Source: Puccinellia tenuiflora | Taxonomy: Eukaryota > Streptophyta > Magnoliopsida > Poales > Poaceae | DNA: 64,000 nucleotides | NCBI GenBank assembly: GCA_012064385.1 | Contig: QRDG01000473.1 | Coordinates: forward strand, 3,665,965 to 3,729,964 | Reading direction: 5' to 3' | Shown: piece after piece, positions 12,635 through 24,473 of the stretch | How the letters are laid out: the number at the start of each line of letters is the position of its first letter | Numbering within the stretch: position 1 is the stretch's first letter | Notes under the pieces: generated by a model | The model's input: only the letters and a program-made list of their open reading frames with translations | Databases searched by the model: none | What the model was told of the DNA's origin: nothing | Translations under genes and position numbers: made by a program

Positions 12635-14228
12635 TGATACGTCTCAAATGTATCTATAAATTTTGAGTGATCCATGCTAGTTTTGTAATATTGTCACATG
12701 TTTTTACTGTCATTTATATCATTTTTATGCATTTTGTCGGACTAACCTATTGACAAGATGCCCAGTGCCAGTTCCTGTTTTTGCTGTCTTTTTGTTTTCA
12801 GAAATTTACTTCTGAAAATATTCTCGGAATGGGACGAAAATTTACGGGGATTATTTTTACGCCAAGACGAAGACGGAGTGCGAAGGGCAGCCTGGGAGGC
12901 AACCCACAGGGCGCACGCGGACAGCTGCCGCGGCCTAGGGGTGACCCGCGGGTGGGGCCTGCCCCTGCCCTGTGGGCACCTCCTCGGCCCCCTCCGACGC
13001 CTATAAAATCACAATTAACCTAAAAATGTCGAGGCGGCGATTATTTTCCAGAAACTCGACCCCGACGCGCCGTCACCAAGAACCCTAGTTCGGGGTCCAA
13101 TCTGAAGCTGATCCTGGCACTCTGCCGGAGGGAGATCGATCCCGGAGGGCTCTTCATCGACATGCCTTCCTCCGGGATGATTTTCGAGTAGTCTCACCTT
13201 GGACTACGGGTCCATGGCAGTACCTAGATGGTAGTCTCTCTCTCTTGTGCTTCATGTCTTATGATCTTGTGAGCTGCCTAAAATGATCAAGATCGACTAT
13301 TGTAATGCTATGTGATGTGTTTGCTGGGATCCGATGGATTATGAAATTATGTTCAGATTGTGCATGATTCTTATATGAGTAATTTATGTTGCTCTCCGAT
13401 GTGCGTAGTTATTTTGGCCAAGTGATTGTGTGTATCTCCAAGAGAGGGTATTTATGCTAGATAGTGGGTTCATGCCCCCTTTTGTTCCTGGGCACGAGTG
13501 ACAGAAACGTCTAAGGGCGAGGGTGTGTTGTTGCTACTAAGGGTAAAACAACAGTGTTAATGTCTATTTTGATATTAGTATTGCTCACATCATGCACTTT
13601 ACTTAATGCAATTGTCTGTTGCTTGCAACTTAATACCGTTGGGTGACAGGCTGGATAGCGATCCCACGGTGGACTATTTAGACAAAGACGTAGTTGGACT
13701 CAACGGTCTTTGTTCCTTGTCGTGTTGCCTCCATAAATATTATCATGTTCTTTTTGTCATAGCTAAATTGGATTTGTGTCATGATCTTGTCAATTGCCTA
13801 GCTGTAATTCGTTCACCCATCACATGCATATTTTATTTACTTGAGAGACTCCACTAGTAAACCCATGGCCCCCTGTCCATCTTTTTACATTGTTTTCAAC
13901 CTCATTTACTTGCTTTTAATTATCATTACTCCTCTGGTCACTTTTCATATTTTATCTATTTCATCATACAATTAACTGCTTTGTGTTCTGCGAGACCGAA
14001 GAGATTGACAACCTCTCTGCCGTTGGGGGCAAAGTATTTTGATTGAGTGTGTGCAGGTCCACGTCTGTTGAAGGTTAAGTGCCAGAGATCTTCAACATTC
14101 ACCTCGTTGTTGATTTCAAAGTCCTACTGGTTCGATAAACCTCGGTTCTTTAATTGAGGACAAAGTGCTACTAGCTACAATTCCGCCTTCGCTTGGGGAA
14201 CCACCCAACTTATTAATATCCACCATCA
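12635..14228 (+). repeat. 3' LTR of the host Gypsy element
   Basis: 1594 bp from TGATACGTCTC to CACCATCA. It includes the part missing from the truncated 5' copy. A GC-rich upstream stretch (12880-13000) and a TATA box (13002-13008) mark the probable promoter. Confidence 0.9.
13002..13008 (+). promoter_or_regulatory. TATA box in the host Gypsy LTR
   Basis: tataaaa follows a GC-rich segment within the LTR, where an LTR promoter is expected. The transcription start would be about 30 bases downstream (inferred). Confidence 0.55.
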
Positions 14229-15026
14229 GTGACCAGGAAAATTAAAAACGTTTTGGTCAACTACGACAAAGTGATCGAAATTTTGCTTACATCAACAAAT
14301 TAAGTTAGATCATCGATTTAAGTGCGATAGATTTCGATGTGACCTTTTGTTCATTTTTGAGTTTGGAACAATATTTGACTTTAATTCAAATTAAATAGAA
14401 AACATGACTTAAGTGTCATGATGACATCATCACACACAAATGAAATTGAATAATGGAAATTTATTCGAAATATTAATTAATAATACAAATTTAGAAGAAG
14501 GATACATTATATGGTAAATGGGACAATAAGAATAAATAAGAAATAATTTTTTTACTAATCTGATCACAATTCACACTAGGAATAATACATTTTTTCAATA
14601 TTACAAAAAGGGAAATTACAAAGAAAGATAAAAGACCTAAGCTAATTAACTTGATTTTGAAGCTTTACCTACAAAATAGACAACAAAGACAGAGAATTGG
14701 GGTTATGTTAAAATGTGCCCATCATCCTAAGATGAGGCGTTGATATTGGACCTGGCCATTAGGAAATTAATAACTTTTCTTAATTTCCTAATTAGTTTCA
14801 GAAGGAAGTTAGTTGTAAAAAGGCAACAATATGGACATGGATCATCTTTAGGGACAATGAATTAACTTGGGTCAACTTGGATCTTAAAGTTAACATGAGA
14901 GGCAACAAGATACAAGGAAACAAATTATTGACCAGATCTTTTCAAAGACAACAAGGCAACATGATATGATCCAATTAAAGTGATCACCCACAAGTTATTA
15001 TTATCTATATTGACATTAAGAGTGAA
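14229..15026. other. AT-rich unassigned sequence, probably part of a relic LTR element
   Basis: No coding region or clear terminal motif is seen. It lies on the far side of the Helitron from 15402-15927, with which it may form one old LTR, as both sides share short phrases such as gatccaatt and gatcatcacaca. The assignment is inference. Confidence 0.35.
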
Positions 15027-15401
15027 CTAGAAAAATACCCCGCGCATTGCAGCGGGTATCACTTTAAAAAATTATTGTGTAAATGGAAAGGGTATAGGAC
15101 GATGAAATATTATGTCTACAAAAATATGCAAGACTCAATTGGTCTTAGTAGTTGAGAGACTAAATATAATTGATGTGAAATTGTTGTGTATTTGACGACT
15201 AAGAAGTAGTGGCATGGACAATTGTATGGCTGAAAAATAGATGAAATGAATAGGTTGCATGGAAGGAATATTATTATTAATAAGTGTTGGTGGAAATGGA
15301 CAATTGGTTGGCTAAGATTGTGGGTGATGTGGATACCTTGCATGTTGAGATAGACATCATAAATGAATGTTAGCGGGGTTTTGTCTTATAAGAGGTATAG
15401 A
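15027..15401 (-). mobile_element. Short non-autonomous Helitron, complete
   Basis: On the minus strand it starts TCTATACCTCTTATAAG after a flanking A and ends in CTAG before a flanking T. Just before the end is a GC-rich hairpin (atacccgctgcaatgcgcgg...). The A|TC...CTAG|T boundaries and subterminal hairpin are the defining Helitron features. It has no coding capacity at 375 bp. Its 5' part matches 16633-16850 in inverted orientation, so two members of one family sit close together. Confidence 0.75.
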
Positions 15402-15927
15402 TATGACCAAATACCACTTTATTTCAAAGCCCATACTAGTCAATTAGATCAATAACTTATTCTAGTATAAAATTAAAACATGACAACTAATTAGAAAAGG
15501 CCCATAATAAGAATTTAGCCCACTAGGCCGAAGCCCATGTGTGTATTACACCCTTCAAAATAAAAAATAAGCCAACTAGTGATGAGATCATCACACATCA
15601 TGTCATTGACATAAGATCATCCAATTGTGCCACTGGCAATCAAAAAAATAAACCCATGTGAGAATTAGACAGTAGGTCAAAGACCATTTGTCCGAGGAAG
15701 CGCATGAGATCATCCAACATCATTCCATAAATATACAGTGTTGCCTGGCAACACACACAATTGAGTTAGGGACATGTAACAATTTCCTCTTGTTTTGTAG
15801 GCATTATTAGATAGGAATTAGGAGACACAAGGAGGTCATTGTGTTAGACAATCAACATCAAGTCACATATGTAGGGAAAGATCCACTTGCCACATCACTC
15901 TATGTGTGGAATCCCAACGTACCATCA
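15402..15927 (+). repeat. Relic LTR (right part) of an old Athila-type element
   Basis: The stretch ends in accatca at 15927, followed after 11 bases by a decayed primer site. The preceding text (agggaaa... accatcaag) can be aligned loosely with the end of the host LTR near 940-1015. It is heavily diverged. Confidence 0.5.
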
Positions 15928-15938
15928 AGATATCTTTC

Positions 15939-15956
15939 TGATGTCGTTGTCGAGGA
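15939..15956 (+). other. Decayed tRNA-Asp-type primer binding site
   Basis: tgatgtcgttgtcgagga aligns without gaps with the intact site at 1020-1037. All five differences are G-to-A or C-to-T, as expected from decay of methylated cytosines. The flanking ttctg before and ctt after also match. Confidence 0.6.
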
Positions 15957-16632
15957 CTTTAAGGGAAGCTCACCAAGCATCAAGATCCCTTGTCCACGAC
16001 TCTTTATAGCACCATTTGAGGACCTCTGATGTTCACAAGATCCTTCTTTGTCAACATCAATCTTTCTCAAGCCCATTGTTACAGACTTTGTGAGCTCAAC
16101 TCTTTCATTTAGATTCGGCATAACAATTGCATTTTTCTTGATTATTTTTTGTTTTTGTTTGTTATTTGAAAACACAGAATAGAGTATTTTGATTTTGGTT
16201 TTTTCATTTAGGTTTATCATGTAAACACATAAACATAGTATAAACAATGGTTTCTTTATCACACTTAGGACGATTCGTTTACTGTTTACATTATGCACTT
16301 TGCTTAAGGTGATAATATGTTGTTTTCAACTTAATACTTAGAGAGGCAAGCATAGAAGCGCTCCCGAGGTGGAGTATTAGTAATAGATGCGGTACCATGT
16401 GCGGTTAATTTGGCAGCCTGAGCATGTCCGGCCAGGATATGGATATGTCCGGGCCTTATTAGACTTATGTCCGACCCATGTGGCTCACTGAAGAAAGATC
16501 GGGGCTGACCCGGACAGACCCCGGACATGTCCGACCAGCATGTACGGCCAGGGAGAAGGCATCGAAAGAGCACGCCAACTTCTATATTCCTTAGATGATT
16601 TTCAGGCAAGGCTATATGGGGTAATCTATCTA
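15957..16632 (+). other. Relic interior and LTR-like remnant of the old Gypsy element
   Basis: No open coding region survives. Near 16285-16385 the text (catgcacttt, acttaatac, then a gag..ggtggagtatta run) follows the same order as 390-460 of the host LTR, so a diverged LTR piece is likely. At 16415-16555 there are several copies of the motif tgtccgg and its complement, giving short palindromes of unknown role. Confidence 0.4.
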
Positions 16633-16991
16633 TCTATACTTCTTATAAAGAAAAACCCCACTAACATGCATTTATGATTTTCTATCTCAACATGCAAGCT
16701 ATCCACATCACCTACTATTTTAACCCAATCAATTGTCCATGTCATCCCACTAATATTTATTAATGATTGTATATATTTACATGCAACATATCCACGTCAT
16801 CCATTGTTTTAAGCCATACAATTGTCCACGTCACCAATATTTCTTTTACACACGCATACATGTTTATTCATTGATTTTCTATCTCAGCATGCAAGCTATC
16901 CACATCACCTACTATTTTAACCAATCAATTGTCCATGTCATCCCACTAATATTTATTAATGATTGTATATATTTACATGCAACATATCCAC
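16633..16991 (+). mobile_element. 5' part of a second Helitron-family copy, cut by the Copia insertion
   Basis: It starts TCTATACTTCTTATAAAG after an A, matching the 5' end of the Helitron at 15027-15401 read in the opposite direction. Within it, 16681-16793 is repeated at 16879-16991 (offset 198 bp, very few differences). No CTAG end with hairpin is seen before the Copia LTR begins at 16992, so the 3' end is displaced or lost. Confidence 0.6.
16681..16991 (+). repeat. Internal direct duplication in the Helitron fragment, 198-bp offset
   Basis: The segment beginning ctatctcaacatgcaagct at 16681 recurs at 16879 with a one-base change. Both continue to the phrase acatgcaacatatccac. The second copy ends exactly where the Copia LTR begins. 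Confidence 0.8.
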
Positions 16992-18862
16992 TGTTGGGAA
17001 TATGCCCTAGAGGCAATAATAAAATGGTTTATTAGCATATTCATGTTTATGATAATAGTTTATTATCCATGCTATAATTGTATTAACCGGAAACATAATA
17101 CATGTGTGGAATATAAACAAACAGGTGTCCCTAGTAAGCCTCTACCGGACTAGTTCGTTAGTCAAGAGATGGTTAGAGTTTCCTAACCATGGACTTGTTA
17201 TAGTCACTTGATAACGGAGTCATATCATTAGGAGTAATGATGTGATGGACAAGACCCAAATAATAAAGAGTTGCAATTGATCGTGTCACAACAGTTTCAT
17301 TGCCAACACTTTTAGTATGCCAAGTATAGTTTCCTTAGACCATGAGATTATGTCACTCCCGTTTACCGGAGGAATACTTTGTGGACATCAAACGTCACTT
17401 CGTAACTGGGTGATTATAAAGGTGGCTTTCAGGTATCTCCGATGGTATTTGTTGGGTGACATGAATCAAGACTGGGATTTGTCCTTCCTTGTGACGGAAA
17501 AGATATCTCTGGGCCCTCTCGGTAATATAGCATCAGAAAGGTTGCAACCATGTGATTAAGTGTTAATCACGGAGATCCTATATTATGGACGAGTAAAGAG
17601 AATTTGCCAGGTAACGAGATAGAACTAGATATGGAGATATCGACGATCAAATCTCGGGCAAATTAAATATCGGTGAGACAAAGGGAATCGTATATGAGAT
17701 TAAGAATCTCCGGCATCGTGGTTCAATCGATAAAGAACTTCGTTGAATATGTGGGAGTCAATATGGGCATCCCGGTCCCGCTATTGATTATTGATATGAT
17801 CATGTCTGCATGTTCTCGAACCCGTAGGGTCACACACTTAACGCTCCGATGTAGCTAGGGTTAGCGATGAGATAATTGATGGAATGATCGAATGGTGATT
17901 TGGAGTCTCGGATAGGATCCCGGACGTCACGAGGAGTTCCGGAGTGGTCCGGAGAATAAGATTCATATAAGGAAAGTGGTTTCCGGAGGTATCGGAAAAG
18001 TTCTGGGATTTTCTGGAAGGGTTCCGGAAGATTCTAGAAGGTTCTATAGGGGTCTAGAAGTGGGGCCCATAGGAGTATGGGGCCCACATGATTTAAAGGG
18101 GTGGTGGACTGGCCTCATGGGCCAGCCGCACCACAGCCCTAAGGGGCCCATGCGTGTGGGCTTGGAGCCCAAGGGAAGGCGCCCCAACTTGGGGGCCAAG
18201 GAAAAGGGCGGGGGGCGGCCAGCCCTCCCCAAACCCTAGCACGCCCCTCCCCTTGCCTCCACCTATAAAAGGAGGGGTGGGGGTGCGGCACACAATAGCC
18301 AAGGCTGCCTAGCCGCACCCCTCTCCCTTGCCCTAGCCGCCGCCTCCTCCACCTCTCCTTGGCGCCACCCCTCCCCGTAGGGCTGCCGCCATCTCCTCCA
18401 CCATAGATGCTGCACCACCCCTAGCCGTAGGGCTGCTGCACCATGCCCTCCTCTCCCTCTCCTCTTGCTTGGCTTGGCGAAGCCCTGCTCGTGGAGACTA
18501 CACCATCAACGCCACCACAACCGTCGTGGTGCCGAGATCCATCTAGCCATCTCCACCTTGCTTGCGGGATCAAGAAGGAGGAGATCTACATCGAGCCGTA
18601 CGTGTGGATACCGCGGAGGTGCTACCCCTTGTGGCACTTCATCGGATTGGACTTCGAGGAAATACATCTCCTCGCGACTAGATGAGTCTAGTTGCGGGGA
18701 TCGACTAGCCAACCCCTGCACCGACAAAACGCGTTTGTTGATCTTCAAGGGTAAGAGATTGGATATCATCTTCGCTACCTCCATCTAGTAGATCTAGATC
18801 CTTGGGGTTTATTCCGCTTGTTGCGTAGGAAAATTTTTGTTTTCTATGCTGCGACCCCATCA
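16992..18862 (+). repeat. 5' LTR of the Copia element
   Basis: 1871 bp from TGTTGGG to CCCATCA, directly before the primer site. Compared by eye with the visible 1471 bp of the 3' LTR it differs by roughly a dozen substitutions and a few indels, so the insertion is fairly young. Confidence 0.92.
18264..18270 (+). promoter_or_regulatory. TATA box of the Copia 5' LTR
   Basis: tataaaa in the context cctccacctataaaaggagg, at the usual place for the Angela/BARE LTR promoter. The 3' LTR has the same box at 26816-26822. Confidence 0.6.
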
Positions 18863-18863
18863 G

Positions 18864-18875
18864 TGGTATCAGAGC
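18864..18875 (+). other. Primer binding site, initiator-Met tRNA type
   Basis: tggtatcagagc begins one base after the LTR end, the canonical site of plant Copia elements. Confidence 0.92.
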
Positions 18876-20107
18876 CTAGATCTATTCGTAGATGTTGGTG
18901 CGATTAGAACACAAGTGTTGTGGGCGTTGATATTTTATGTTGCTACCTTCTCGCGTGCACTTTGCGTCTTTGCGGTATTGTGAGATGAAGCGGCCCGGAC
19001 CAACCTTACTCGTCCACGAACGAGAGACCGGTTCCACGATTGACATGCAACTTGTTTTGCATAAGTGGCTGGCGGGTGTCTGTTTCTCTTGCTTTAGTGA
19101 AGATGCAATTTTCAATGGAAGGCCTTTCAAAAGGATGAGTAAATAAGCAACTACTATATCACCGTTGTGGTTTTTGCGTAGATTAGAACGGTTCTATCTC
19201 GTTGACCCAAGCCACGTAAAAATTGCATAAACAAAGTAGAGGACGTCTAACTTGTTTTTGCAGAGGGGGTCATGTGATGTGGTATGGCCAATATGTGATT
19301 TGTGATAATGTATGCAATGATCATGTTTGTAATCTTTCGCGACTTGCATGTCGTCGAGTACGGCAACCGGCAGGAGCCATATGGTTGTCTTTTATTTTAT
19401 GTGACCTGCGTGTCATTGAATCACCATGTAATTGCTTTACTTTATTGCTAAGAGTAGCATTAGTTGTAGTTGCAATAGTTGGTGGACAACCATGGTGATG
19501 GGGCCACGATGATGGAGATCATGCCGGAGATGGAGATCATGCCGGTGCTTTGGAGATGGAGATCAAAAGCACAAGAAGAAAGGCCATATCATATCACAAT
19601 TATGAATTGCATGTGATGTTAATCCTTTTATGCACCTTATTGTTATGCTTAGATGTGATCGCGACGGTAGCATGATAAGGTGATCTCTCACGTTAATATC
19701 AAGAAGTGTTCTTCCCTAGTATGCACCGTTGCGAAAGTTCGTCGTTTTGAGACACCACGTGATGATCGGGTGTGATAGATTCAACGTTCACATACAACGG
19801 GTGTAAGCCAGATTTACACACGCGAAAATACTACGGTTTCCTTGACGAGCCTAGCATGTACAGACATGGCCTCGGAACACAAGAACCGAAAGGTTAAACA
19901 CGAGTCATATGGATGATATGATCAACATGGTGATGTTCACCTTTGAAGCTACATCATCTCACGTGATGATCGGTTGTGGTGTAGTGGATTTGGATCGTGT
20001 GTCACTAAACAACCAGAGAGATGTTGAGTTTAGTGGGAGTTCATTAAGATGAACTGAAATTATCATAAACAAAAGTCCAGATGTCTTTGCAAAAATCCTT
20101 GTAGATC
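18876..20107 (+). other. Leader of the Copia element
   Basis: 1.2 kb between the primer site and the gag start. No coding region is recognised. A short purine-rich direct repeat (gatggagatcatgccgg, twice) is seen near 19511-19545. Confidence 0.6.
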
Positions 20108-20720
20108 ATGGCCGACTACGGTAGTTTGTTCGTTGCTGAAAAATTGCGTCTCGATGGGTCAATTTTGTTAAAGTGGTACCTGCGTCCTGAAAGAAGTCCT
20201 ACACACCAATGATGAGCTCTACATGTTAGAAGAACCAATAGGAGATAAACCCAAATTTTTTCTGCAAGCGATGAAGAGTACATGGAGTGGTTTTGAACCA
20301 CCTACTTGAAAGTCAAGTGGATGATGTGCACCTTCATGAATTCTTACCTAAGTAGACAATTCAAGAACTTGACTACAATGGAGATTGTTGGTGAACTGAA
20401 AAATTGTTTTTCAGCACAAGTTAGAATTGTAAGGTTTGAATGTCTGAACGGTTTTCTTTCACTCAAGATGGAAGAGAACACTTGCTTGGAACAACACCTG
20501 AGGATAATGCATGAGATACATCATCGTCTAGTGCTTGTTTGGAACCACGAGATGAATGACGGTTTCGCGATAGATGGGGTGATACGCTAGCTTCTCCCCA
20601 GCTTCAAGAATTATGTCGGGGACTATGTCATGGGAAGGGATCTGATCACTTTCTATGAGTTTGTGTCTCGGCTGCGTCATGTCAAAGTGGAACCCATAGC
20701 AAGAGAAGTTGACAAGGCAG
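20108..20720 (+). pseudogene. Degenerate Copia gag
   Basis: The ATG at 20108 opens residues MADYGSLFVAEKL, the usual gag start in this group, but stops and frame changes follow within 100 bases. Readable pieces in shifting frames include LYMLEEPIGDKP and then, at 20340-20590, a long block with QFKNLTTMEIVGELKNCF, KMEENTCLEQHL and FAIDGV, followed by LLPSFKNYV. These are hallmarks of the plant Copia gag (UBN2-type) domain. The protein would form the virus-like particle in functional relatives. Several stops (for example after GVIR at about 20590) show it is dead here. Confidence 0.75.
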
Positions 20721-22773
20721 AAAGTATATATTGATATACATGTTATAAGTGTTTAAGTCCAAATTGCAATTGTGGCGGTTTCGATAAGTATTTGATACTC
20801 ATTCTGTTTTATGAAAACAGAACCTGCTGCTTGAGATTTGCATAAAGGATATGGGAAGACGTTGCAGAATAGTGGCAATCAAGGAGTTGATGCCGGTAAC
20901 GATCTGTCTCTACATTTATCATTTGGATTAAAGGATTTGAATAAGTTTTGTAATCGAATTAAGTGTGATTTTAATTAGTGTGTCTTGCTTATGTGAGACG
21001 GTTATTCATGTTAAAGACAATGGTTGTTCTATTTTCATGAGTGATCCTTTTTGGAAATCACAAGTTTTCGATTATAAGTGTGTTATTCTTATTATAATCT
21101 AGATGATAAATTGGTTGAACATTTATAAAATATGTGACATACTAAAATATCCAAAACTTAATAATGACAATTGTTTTAGTCATGCTAAAGATTGAATAAA
21201 CATTTTGATGTTTTATCAATGCGCCTTATTGTAAGGAGTATGACTAAAATGCCACCCTTTGGAAGAGTGCCATGAATTGCCGAAAATAAACACAAGTGTT
21301 GGTTGTATTTTCAGCAAATGTTAGATGTCATTATTTTGTGTACTCCATCATAAATGATTAAATAGGTGTATTTATTCGAGTTATGATATTTGATGAGATC
21401 AAATAAATTTCTGGAGTTTAGGATATTAAGTTAACAAGAAAATTGAGTCTTTATGATTTGATCAAAAGAGACAAAATATTTGAGTTATATGTTAGTATGT
21501 GGACTTGTGAGAAGTGTTATCACAAATTACAATGTTTAGAATATTTCAAAGGAGTTTGATATGTCCTAAGATATTGTAATCACACACTATTTGATATTGT
21601 GTGGTCTCAAAGAAGGGTTTTACTTCGGGGGTTTGATAAATAGCATTTAGATTTATTTGATAAACACTCTGTTTAGAAATAAGGATCTATTTATTGATTC
21701 ACATAAACTTTTTTCATATGAGTTATGAGAAAAGGTGGTTTCATTAATTATGAGATAATTAGAAACTATTGCAAATAAAGTTTGTAGTATATTCATATGT
21801 GACTATGAATAGAGATTCCACAATGAGAGACTAAAAGGGACAAATCAATTGTTGATTGTGTTAAATGTTTTAGTGGATTTATCGTGAAAAGGTTTCATTG
21901 ATAAAAGAATTGATGGAATGGAAAAGCTAAAACCTTGCTTGTTTATGTATCAAGTGGCACATATGTAAAGTGCTATGTTGGTTAAAACTTGACACATAAA
22001 GGAATTGATGATGGTGATCATTGAATTTCGGTTTAGCTTGTCTAAACAAAAGTAGGATTCAAGAATATAAAATTTTGTCAGGTTACAAAATAATATTCAT
22101 GATTTACTTGTCATGTTTCAGAAACAAGACATACCTACGAAACTACAAAGAAGAAATAGAAGCCTTAAATACGAAAATGACTGAGAGTCATCCTGTGTTA
22201 AGTTTAAATCACAAAGTAATTGTTGCTTGATTTTGTGAAAGTGATGTTTCACATATTTATTCCTCAAAAGGTGTTTTGTAGAGAATAAATAAAACTTAAA
22301 GCTAGTAAAGTACTAGCGTTTCGTATAAAGAGTTCTCGATATTAATAGTTAATTAAGAATTTTGGAGGTGTCCAAAATATCGAGAAAATACACGAGTGTG
22401 ATCTAATTAACATATGTGGTGACATATATTAAGTTAGAGCAGAAACTATTTTCCAAAGATCAAAATATGTGGTGACATATGTTTGAGTGGGAGCTAGTTA
22501 ATTCATGGTCAAATATGGAGATAACATATTTCTGAGTGGGAGCCAAAGTGGTTTCACAATTTAATATGTGTATGGTGTATATTTGAGTGGGAGTTTACAA
22601 CATCTTGTTTGTGTGAAATGGAGATTTCATAAATGTTGTAAGCAATTCAGGAACCAACGTATAACTTGTGAAGTTAGAAATTGAATGTCAAATATCTATG
22701 GAGATAGATGTATCTATGGAGGATAGATATGTTTGATAAAGCATTATGTCATGATGTTTAACCTAAGTAAGAT
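20721..22773 (+). other. Non-coding interior of the Copia element (left of the CACTA insertion)
   Basis: AT-rich, with no pol motifs in any frame. The purine phrase gagtgggag, similar to the tract beside the 3' LTR, recurs near 22480, 22530 and 22580. The phrase atatgtggtgacatat also recurs. Confidence 0.65.
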
Positions 22774-22776
22774 TTT
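22774..22776. other. Target site duplication (left), ttt
   Basis: ttt precedes the CACTA terminus and is matched by ttt at 24734-24736. A 3-bp duplication is diagnostic for CACTA insertion. Confidence 0.8.
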
Positions 22777-22809
22777 CACTACCAGGAAAAGCATTATAGG
22801 GAGGTTGCC

Positions 22810-23265
22810 TATCTGTGGCGCACCCTTAATTTATGCGCCACAAAAAATAATTCTGTGGCGCATGGCTGTCGATGCGCCACAGAAATTTGAACATTCTGTG
22901 GCGCATCCTTTGCCCATGCGCCACAGAATGTCCACTTTCTGTGGCGCATGGAACCACATGCGCCACAGAATGTCGAGTTTCTGTGGCGCAGCAGCCATGG
23001 TGCGCCACAGAATTTTGGTGGGTCCCATGAGTAATCATTGAGGCCGGAGTCCATATGGGTAAATTCTGTGGCGCATGGTGTTGGATGCGCCACAGAAAGT
23101 GGACATTCTGTGGCGCATCTGGCCCCATGCGCCACAGAAATATGGTGGGCCTGGCACCAATAAAAAAATGCTGCAGAATTCTGTGGCGCATGGGTCCACA
23201 TGCGCCACAGAAAGTGACATTTCTGTGGCGCATGTGGTTCCATGCGCCACAGAATTCTGCAGCAT
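22810..23265 (+). repeat. Left subterminal hairpin array of the CACTA element
   Basis: Nine hairpins, each an arm ctgtggcgca and its complement separated by about 9-11 varied bases. Such subterminal repeats are the expected binding sites of the CACTA-encoded DNA-binding protein (family knowledge). Two more occur at 23650-23690 and 23728-23765, beside a separate palindrome built on gggcgggattcgaaa. Confidence 0.85.
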
Positions 23266-23819
23266 TTTTTCACCCACGCACCCCCCCCCCCGTGGATCGC
23301 CTTTTCAGTTTTGCACCTAGTGAAATAAAATGATAAAAAATTCAAAAAATAAAATCCTTTCAGATATAGAGAAGGTTTAGGGTCTATTTCTTAGGAAAAA
23401 TTTGAAATACACATTTTGACTTTTTTTCCAAAAGTAGGTGAAAAATATTAAAACGGGCATAACTTTTGCATACGATGTCGAAAAAATGCGTATAATACCT
23501 TAAAAAAAACTAGAGAAAATTCGGATTCGATCCCACCGGGGTTTACCCGGTCTGCAATTCACAGAATCCTCAAATTCCAACCAAAAAAAAGTTATGGCCA
23601 ACAGAAGAATTTTCCCAGCAAAATAAAAAAAATAAAAAAAGGATAAAAAATTCTGTGGCGCACCAATGTCAAGGATGCGCCACAGAATTATTGGGCGGGA
23701 TTCGAAATTTTGAATCCCGCCCAATGATTCTGTGGCGCATCCTTGCATTGGTGCGCCACAGAATTGTTGGGCGGGATTCGAAATTTTGAATCCCGCCAGC
23801 CCCCTTCTCCCTCTCTTTT

Positions 23820-24060
23820 CCCTTTTCTCCTTCTCTCCTCCACTTCTCCCTCCACTTCTCCTCTTCCTTTCTCCTTTCTCTCCCCTTCTCCTCCCTCCTC
23901 CATCTCTTCTCCACTTCTCCCTCCACTTCTCCTCTTCCTTTCTCCTTTCTCTCCCCTTCTCCTCCCTCCTCCATCTCTTCTCCACTTCTCCCTCCACTTC
24001 TCCTCTTCCTTTCTCCTTTCTCTCCCCTTCTCCTCCCTCCTCCATCTCTTCTCCTCTCCT
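23820..24060 (+). repeat. CT-rich tandem repeat, period about 71 bp
   Basis: The phrase ccacttctcctcttcctt recurs at about 23850, 23921 and 23992 within pure pyrimidine-rich sequence. Open frames through it are a composition effect. Confidence 0.8.
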
Positions 24061-24074
24061 CCACATCTTCTCTA

Positions 24075-24365
24075 CTCCTCCTCCACCTCCACCTCCACCT
24101 CCACCTCCACCTCCGGCGACCTCCTCCACAACTCCGGCGACCTCCTCCACAACTCCGGCGACCTCCACAACTCCGGCGACCACCTCCACAACCCCGGCGA
24201 CCTCAACCTCCGGTGACCTCCTCCTCTACCCCGGCGACCTTCACCTCCGGCGACCTCCTCCACTCCGGCAACCTCCTCCTCCACTCCGGCAACCTCCTTC
24301 TCCACCTCCGGCGAACTCCGGCGACTACCATCGTCCACCAACCTCCGGCGACTCCCTCCTCCACC
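24075..24365 (+). repeat. CCTCCA / CCGGCGAC low-complexity repeats
   Basis: Short repeats of cctcca and of phrases with ctccggcgacctcc. GC-rich, with no gene recognised. Confidence 0.75.
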
Positions 24366-24473
24366 TACGGCCTCCAAAAAAACGAAACGAAACGAAATTC
24401 CGGCGACCAGATCTAGATCTGGCCAGATCCAGATCTAGATCTGGCCGCCCTTTTTTTTTGAAATTCAAAAAAA

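Larger units (their letters stand above)
1..14228 (+). mobile_element. Non-autonomous Athila-lineage Gypsy retrotransposon (Sabrina-like), interrupted by a nested element
   Basis: A long terminal repeat is seen twice in direct orientation (1-1009, cut by the window edge, and 12635-14228). A tRNA-Asp-type primer site follows the first copy and a purine-rich tract precedes the second. The interior encodes gag and an aspartic protease only, with no reverse transcriptase, RNase H or integrase. Removing the nested insertion (3206-9810 plus one copy of its 5-bp duplication) leaves an element of about 8.2 kb when the missing LTR part is added. This size, the LTR start (TGATACGTCTC) and end (CACCATCA) and the gag-protease-only layout fit the Triticeae family Sabrina. 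The family name is inference. Its own target duplication cannot be checked because the left end is outside the window. Confidence 0.85.

Noticed and set aside
16331..16609. 92-residue minus-strand frame over the tgtccgg motifs
   Set aside because: It is a chance frame through short palindromes in a relic LTR region.
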